Of a stretch of DNA of 64,000 nucleotides, positions 61,046 through 64,000 are shown in pieces. The notes under the pieces were generated by a model, which ran no database searches, had not been told where the DNA came from, and worked only from the letters and a program-made list of their open reading frames with translations. The stretch comes from Actinobacteria bacterium OK074 (GTDB lineage: Bacteria; Actinomycetota; Actinomycetes; Streptomycetales; Streptomycetaceae). A program made the translations under genes and the position numbers. The stretch is from NCBI GenBank assembly GCA_001298575.1, contig LJCV01000262.1, positions 1 through 64,000 on the forward strand, written 5' to 3'. Position 1 is the first letter of the stretch. The number at the start of each line of letters is the position of its first letter.

Positions 61046-62263
61046 ATGACGAGAAGAGCCACAAGGGCGAGCAATCAGGCCGGTGCGGGAGACCTCCTCG
61101 AACTGGTGCGCACGGGCCGGGCCACCACCCGTGGCGCGCTCCAGCAGGCCACGGGTCTGTCCCGGGCCACGGTCGGCCAGCGCCTGGACCGGCTCTTCCG
61201 CGCGGGCTGGCTGCGCGAGGGCGCCGGCGGCCCCGTCGACTCGCCGCTGGGCGGCCGCCCCTCGATCACCCTGGAGTTCGACGACGGCCACGCGGTTGTC
61301 CTCGCCGCCGACCTCGACACCCGCCACGCCCGCGCCGCCGTGCTGACCCTGACCGGCGAGATCCTGGCCGAACGGGCCGGCACCCTCGTCGTCGAGGACG
61401 GCCCCGACGCCGTACTCGGCGAACTGGCCGCGTGGTTCGCGGAGGTGCTGGAGAAGGCCGGGAAGCCGCCGCGGGCGGTGTGCGGGATCGGGCTCGCCGT
61501 GCCCGGTCCGGTCGACAGCGACACCGGCCGGGTCGTGCAGCCGCCGATCATGCCGGGCTGGGACGGTTACGACATAAGGGGCCGCCTCGGCCGCGCCTTC
61601 GCCGAGCACGGCGGCCCGTCCGACCTACCCGTACTGGTCGACAACGACGCCAACCTGATGGCGTACGGCGAACAGACCACCGCGCACCCGGACTGCTCCG
61701 CCTTCGTCCTGGTCAAGGTCTCCACCGGCATCGGCGCGGGCCTCGTCGTCGGCGGCCGGATCTTCCGGGGCATCGACGGCGGCGCCGGTGACATCGGCCA
61801 CATCCGGGTCCCCGAGGGCGCGGACGCGCTGTGCCGGTGCGGCTCCTACGGCTGCCTGGCCGCCATCGCCAGCGGCGGCGCCGTGGCCCGGCGGCTCGCG
61901 GCGGCCGGGGTCCCGGCGGCCTCCGGCTCGGACGTACGGGAGCTGCTGGCGGCCGGACACCCGGAGGCGGCGGCGCTCGCGCGGGAGGCGGGGCGGCGGG
62001 TCGGCGACGTACTTGCGACGGTTGTGACCCTTTTGAACCCGGGGGTGCTGATGATCGCCGGGGATTTGGCCGGAACCCCCTTCCTCACGGGCGTACGGGA
62101 GCTGCTGTACCAGCGGGCGCTGCCCCGCTCCACCGCGGGACTGGACGTGGTGACCTCGCGGCTCGGGGAGCGCGCGGGGCTGGTGGGCGCCGGCGCGCTG
62201 GTCGTGGAGTACCTGTACGCGCCGGAGCGGGTGGAGGAACGGCTGGTCGCGCTGGGGGTGTGA
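61046..62263 (+). CDS. ROK family regulator
   Basis: A 405-residue protein. The N-terminal winged helix (about residues 10-65, TTRGALQQATGLSRATVGQRLDRLFRAGWL) is followed by a kinase-like ROK domain with GIGLAVPGPVD, VDNDANLMAYGE and the zinc-type cysteines CRCGSYGCL. ROK regulators sense sugars or sugar phosphates. ATG at 61046 with AAGGGGG; the gap to the divergent hydrolase operon contains AACTC/GAGTT arms near 61000-61030. It most likely controls that operon. Confidence 0.88.
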   Translation: MTRRATRASNQAGAGDLLELVRTGRATTRGALQQATGLSRATVGQRLDRLFRAGWLREGAGGPVDSPLGGRPSITLEFDDGHAVVLAADLDTRHARAAVLTLTGEILAERAGTLVVEDGPDAVLGELAAWFAEVLEKAGKPPRAVCGIGLAVPGPVDSDTGRVVQPPIMPGWDGYDIRGRLGRAFAEHGGPSDLPVLVDNDANLMAYGEQTTAHPDCSAFVLVKVSTGIGAGLVVGGRIFRGIDGGAGDIGHIRVPEGADALCRCGSYGCLAAIASGGAVARRLAAAGVPAASGSDVRELLAAGHPEAAALAREAGRRVGDVLATVVTLLNPGVLMIAGDLAGTPFLTGVRELLYQRALPRSTAGLDVVTSRLGERAGLVGAGALVVEYLYAPERVEERLVALGV

Positions 62264-62532
62264 GGGGGCCTCTCTCGGTGGAGGGGCACTTCCCCCGTGC
62301 GGAGGGGTGTCTCCGCGCGCATATGACGGCGGTGTTTCTGTCCGGGCACGGGGTCCGCATGGTGAAAACCGGCCTGCCTAAACGGCGTGATTCTCGCCAC
62401 CTTTGATAGGGGTACCGCTCGGATGAGCGGATCTTGCGAGGGTCCGGAGTGGGTCCACTTCTCGGAAGGGTGGCACTGAGTGCCATCGATTGATCATTTA
62501 TGAAGTGAACTCAGGTGTGTTGAGGTGCGCTC

Positions 62533-62549
62533 ATTCGAGCGAATATTCG
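62533..62549. promoter_or_regulatory. Overlapping palindromes in the ppdK upstream region
   Basis: ATTCG-AG-CGAAT (62533-62544) overlaps the perfect palindrome CGAATATTCG (62540-62549). They lie about 190 bases before the ppdK start in the 478-base region 62264-62741, which holds no supported gene. Candidate control site. Confidence 0.45.
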
Positions 62550-62741
62550 GGTTTGCGGGGGTGGTGGCCTTCAAGAGGTGAACGAACGGCTGAGCGCCCG
62601 CTTGGCTCCGTTTGACTTTCGATCCCGTGGCGTCACGCTGGTTACAGGCGCATGACGCGCAAGTGGACGTACCCAGGTGCCTTCGATCTGGGTATGTTCC
62701 TCGCCGTCAGGGCAGCCATCGCGTCCTCCGGGAGTCGAGAC

Positions 62742-64000
62742 GTGTCGGAAAAAGAAGATCTCCACGTAACAGACGGCGGAGCCGAAAGCGGGCTCGAAGG
62801 CGGAGTTGGGGCAGTGAAGTTCGTTTACGACTTCACCGAGGGCAACAGGGACCTCAAGGACCTCCTCGGTGGCAAGGGTGCCAACCTCGCCGAGATGACC
62901 AACCTGGGACTTCCCGTCCCGCCGGGCTTCACGATCACCACCGAGGCGTGCAAGGTCTACCTCGACAGCGGCGAGGAACCCGCGGCACTGCGTGACGAGG
63001 TGAGTGCGCACCTCGACGCGCTGGAGCAGCGCATGGGCAAGCGGCTCGGGCAGGCCGATAACCCCCTCCTCGTATCGGTCCGTTCCGGGGCGAAGTTCTC
63101 CATGCCGGGCATGATGGACACGGTCCTCAACATCGGCCTCTCCGACAAGTCCGTGCAGGGCCTGGCGAAGCAGGCCGGCGACGAGCGGTTCGCGTGGGAC
63201 TCCTACCGCCGGCTCATCCAGATGTTCGGCAAGACGGTCCTCGACGTCGACGGCGACCTCTTCGAGGACGCGCTGGAGGCGGCCAAGGACGCCAAGAAGG
63301 TCAGCGACGACACCCAGTTGGAGGCCGCCGACCTCAAGAAGCTGGTCACCAGGTTCAAGAAGATCGTCAAGACCGAGGCCGGGCGCGACTTCCCGCAGGA
63401 CCCGCGCGAACAGATGGACCTCGCCATCAAGGCCGTCTTCGACTCGTGGAACGGCGACCGCGCCAAGCTCTACCGCCGCCAGGAACGCATCCCGCACGAC
63501 CTGGGCACCGCGGTGAACGTCTGCTCCATGGTCTTCGGCAACCTCGGCCCGGACTCCGGCACGGGCGTCGCCTTCACCCGCAACCCGGCCAGCGGCCACC
63601 AGGGCGTCTACGGCGACTACTTGCAGAACGCGCAGGGCGAGGACGTGGTCGCGGGCATCCGCAACACCGTCCCGCTGGCGCAGCTGGAGTCGATCGACAA
63701 GCAGTCGTACGACCAGCTGACGCAGATCATGGAGACCCTGGAGAACCACTACCTCGACCTCTGCGACATCGAATTCACCATCGAGCGCGGCCAGTTGTGG
63801 ATGCTCCAGACCCGCGTCGGCAAGCGGACGGCGGGCGCGGCCTTCCGGATCGCCACCCAACTCGTCGACCAGGGGCTCATCGACGAGGCCGAGGCCCTCC
63901 AGCGCGTCAACGGCGCCCAGTTGGCGCAGCTGATGTTCCCGCGCTTCGACGAGCAGGCCAAGGTCGACCAGATCGGACGCGGCATCGCGGCCTCGCCGGG
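62742..64000 (+). CDS. ppdK: Pyruvate phosphate dikinase, 5' part (runs off the window)
   Basis: Interconverts pyruvate, ATP and phosphate with phosphoenolpyruvate, AMP and diphosphate; in bacteria it often serves gluconeogenesis or phosphoenolpyruvate supply. About 419 of roughly 880-900 residues are visible. The N-terminal nucleotide-binding region holds VYDFTEGNRDLKDLLGGKG, GANLAEMTNLGLPVPPGF and the RSGAKFSMPGMMDTVLNIGL block. The GTG at 62742 has GGGAG eight bases upstream and is chosen; a GTG at 62814 (VKFVYDF) is the alternative and is nearer the usual family start. The catalytic histidine domain lies outside the window. Confidence 0.93.
   Translation, partial: MSEKEDLHVTDGGAESGLEGGVGAVKFVYDFTEGNRDLKDLLGGKGANLAEMTNLGLPVPPGFTITTEACKVYLDSGEEPAALRDEVSAHLDALEQRMGKRLGQADNPLLVSVRSGAKFSMPGMMDTVLNIGLSDKSVQGLAKQAGDERFAWDSYRRLIQMFGKTVLDVDGDLFEDALEAAKDAKKVSDDTQLEAADLKKLVTRFKKIVKTEAGRDFPQDPREQMDLAIKAVFDSWNGDRAKLYRRQERIPHDLGTAVNVCSMVFGNLGPDSGTGVAFTRNPASGHQGVYGDYLQNAQGEDVVAGIRNTVPLAQLESIDKQSYDQLTQIMETLENHYLDLCDIEFTIERGQLWMLQTRVGKRTAGAAFRIATQLVDQGLIDEAEALQRVNGAQLAQLMFPRFDEQAKVDQIGRGIAASP

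Noticed and set aside
61046..62263. N-acetylmannosamine kinase (NanK) to complete the sialidase pathway
   Set aside because: It has an N-terminal HTH, lies 50 kb from the sialidase and neighbours alpha-glucan hydrolases, so it is a ROK regulator.

Overview
The window is a stretch of a high-GC actinomycete chromosome, almost certainly Streptomyces. The codons are strongly GC3-biased, GTG and TTG starts are frequent, and there are many XRE, IclR, LysR and TetR regulators. The block recO-uppS-YcxB-zur-znuB/znuC/znuA-glyS, the SCO2521-SCO2525-like cassette and ppdK recall the SCO2494-SCO2525 part of the S. coelicolor chromosome (from memory; no search was run). I see no rRNA, tRNA, CRISPR array, integrase or transposase.

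Layout. 1-10.2 kb: a TerB-like protein, then a probable sialic-acid or glycan-scavenging module: secreted sialidase, DHDPS/N-acetylneuraminate-lyase family aldolase, a peptide-type ABC importer with a fused permease-ATPase, and a divergent GntR/FCD regulator. 10.2-12.4 kb: a methyltransferase, an AraC regulator and a GNAT acetyltransferase. 12.6-19.5 kb: the most intriguing region, a co-directional six-gene cassette: SAM methyltransferase, large helical protein, ParA/MinD-like ATPase whose P-loop lysine is arginine, two proteins of unknown fold, and a membrane protein with a soluble C-terminal domain. The first five resemble the actinobacterial SCO2525-to-SCO2521 families of unknown function. 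19.6-25.6 kb: an amine-catabolism locus with an IclR regulator, two APC permeases and a copper/TPQ amine oxidase. 25.6-32.4 kb: P450, IclR, MATE exporter, XRE/hydrolase pair, and an XRE-DUF397 module facing two tiny genes. 32.5-35.8 kb: SDR/XRE pair, M55 D-aminopeptidase and a PPOX-fold protein. 35.9-43.1 kb: housekeeping genes recO, uppS, YcxB-like, zur, znuB, znuC, znuA and glyS, with two Zur-box-like sites before znuA. 43.2-53.7 kb: redox enzymes and exporters, mostly paired with TetR, LysR or XRE regulators. 53.9-62.3 kb: dusB, an LTA-synthase-like membrane sulfatase-fold protein, a two-gene alpha-glucan hydrolase operon and a divergent ROK regulator. The window ends inside ppdK.

Two themes repeat. 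Many enzymes or exporters sit divergently from a one-component regulator, with a perfect or near-perfect inverted repeat between them. Ten genes carry short tandem duplications (11-28 bp) across or at their stop codon, a pattern I cannot explain from the annotation.
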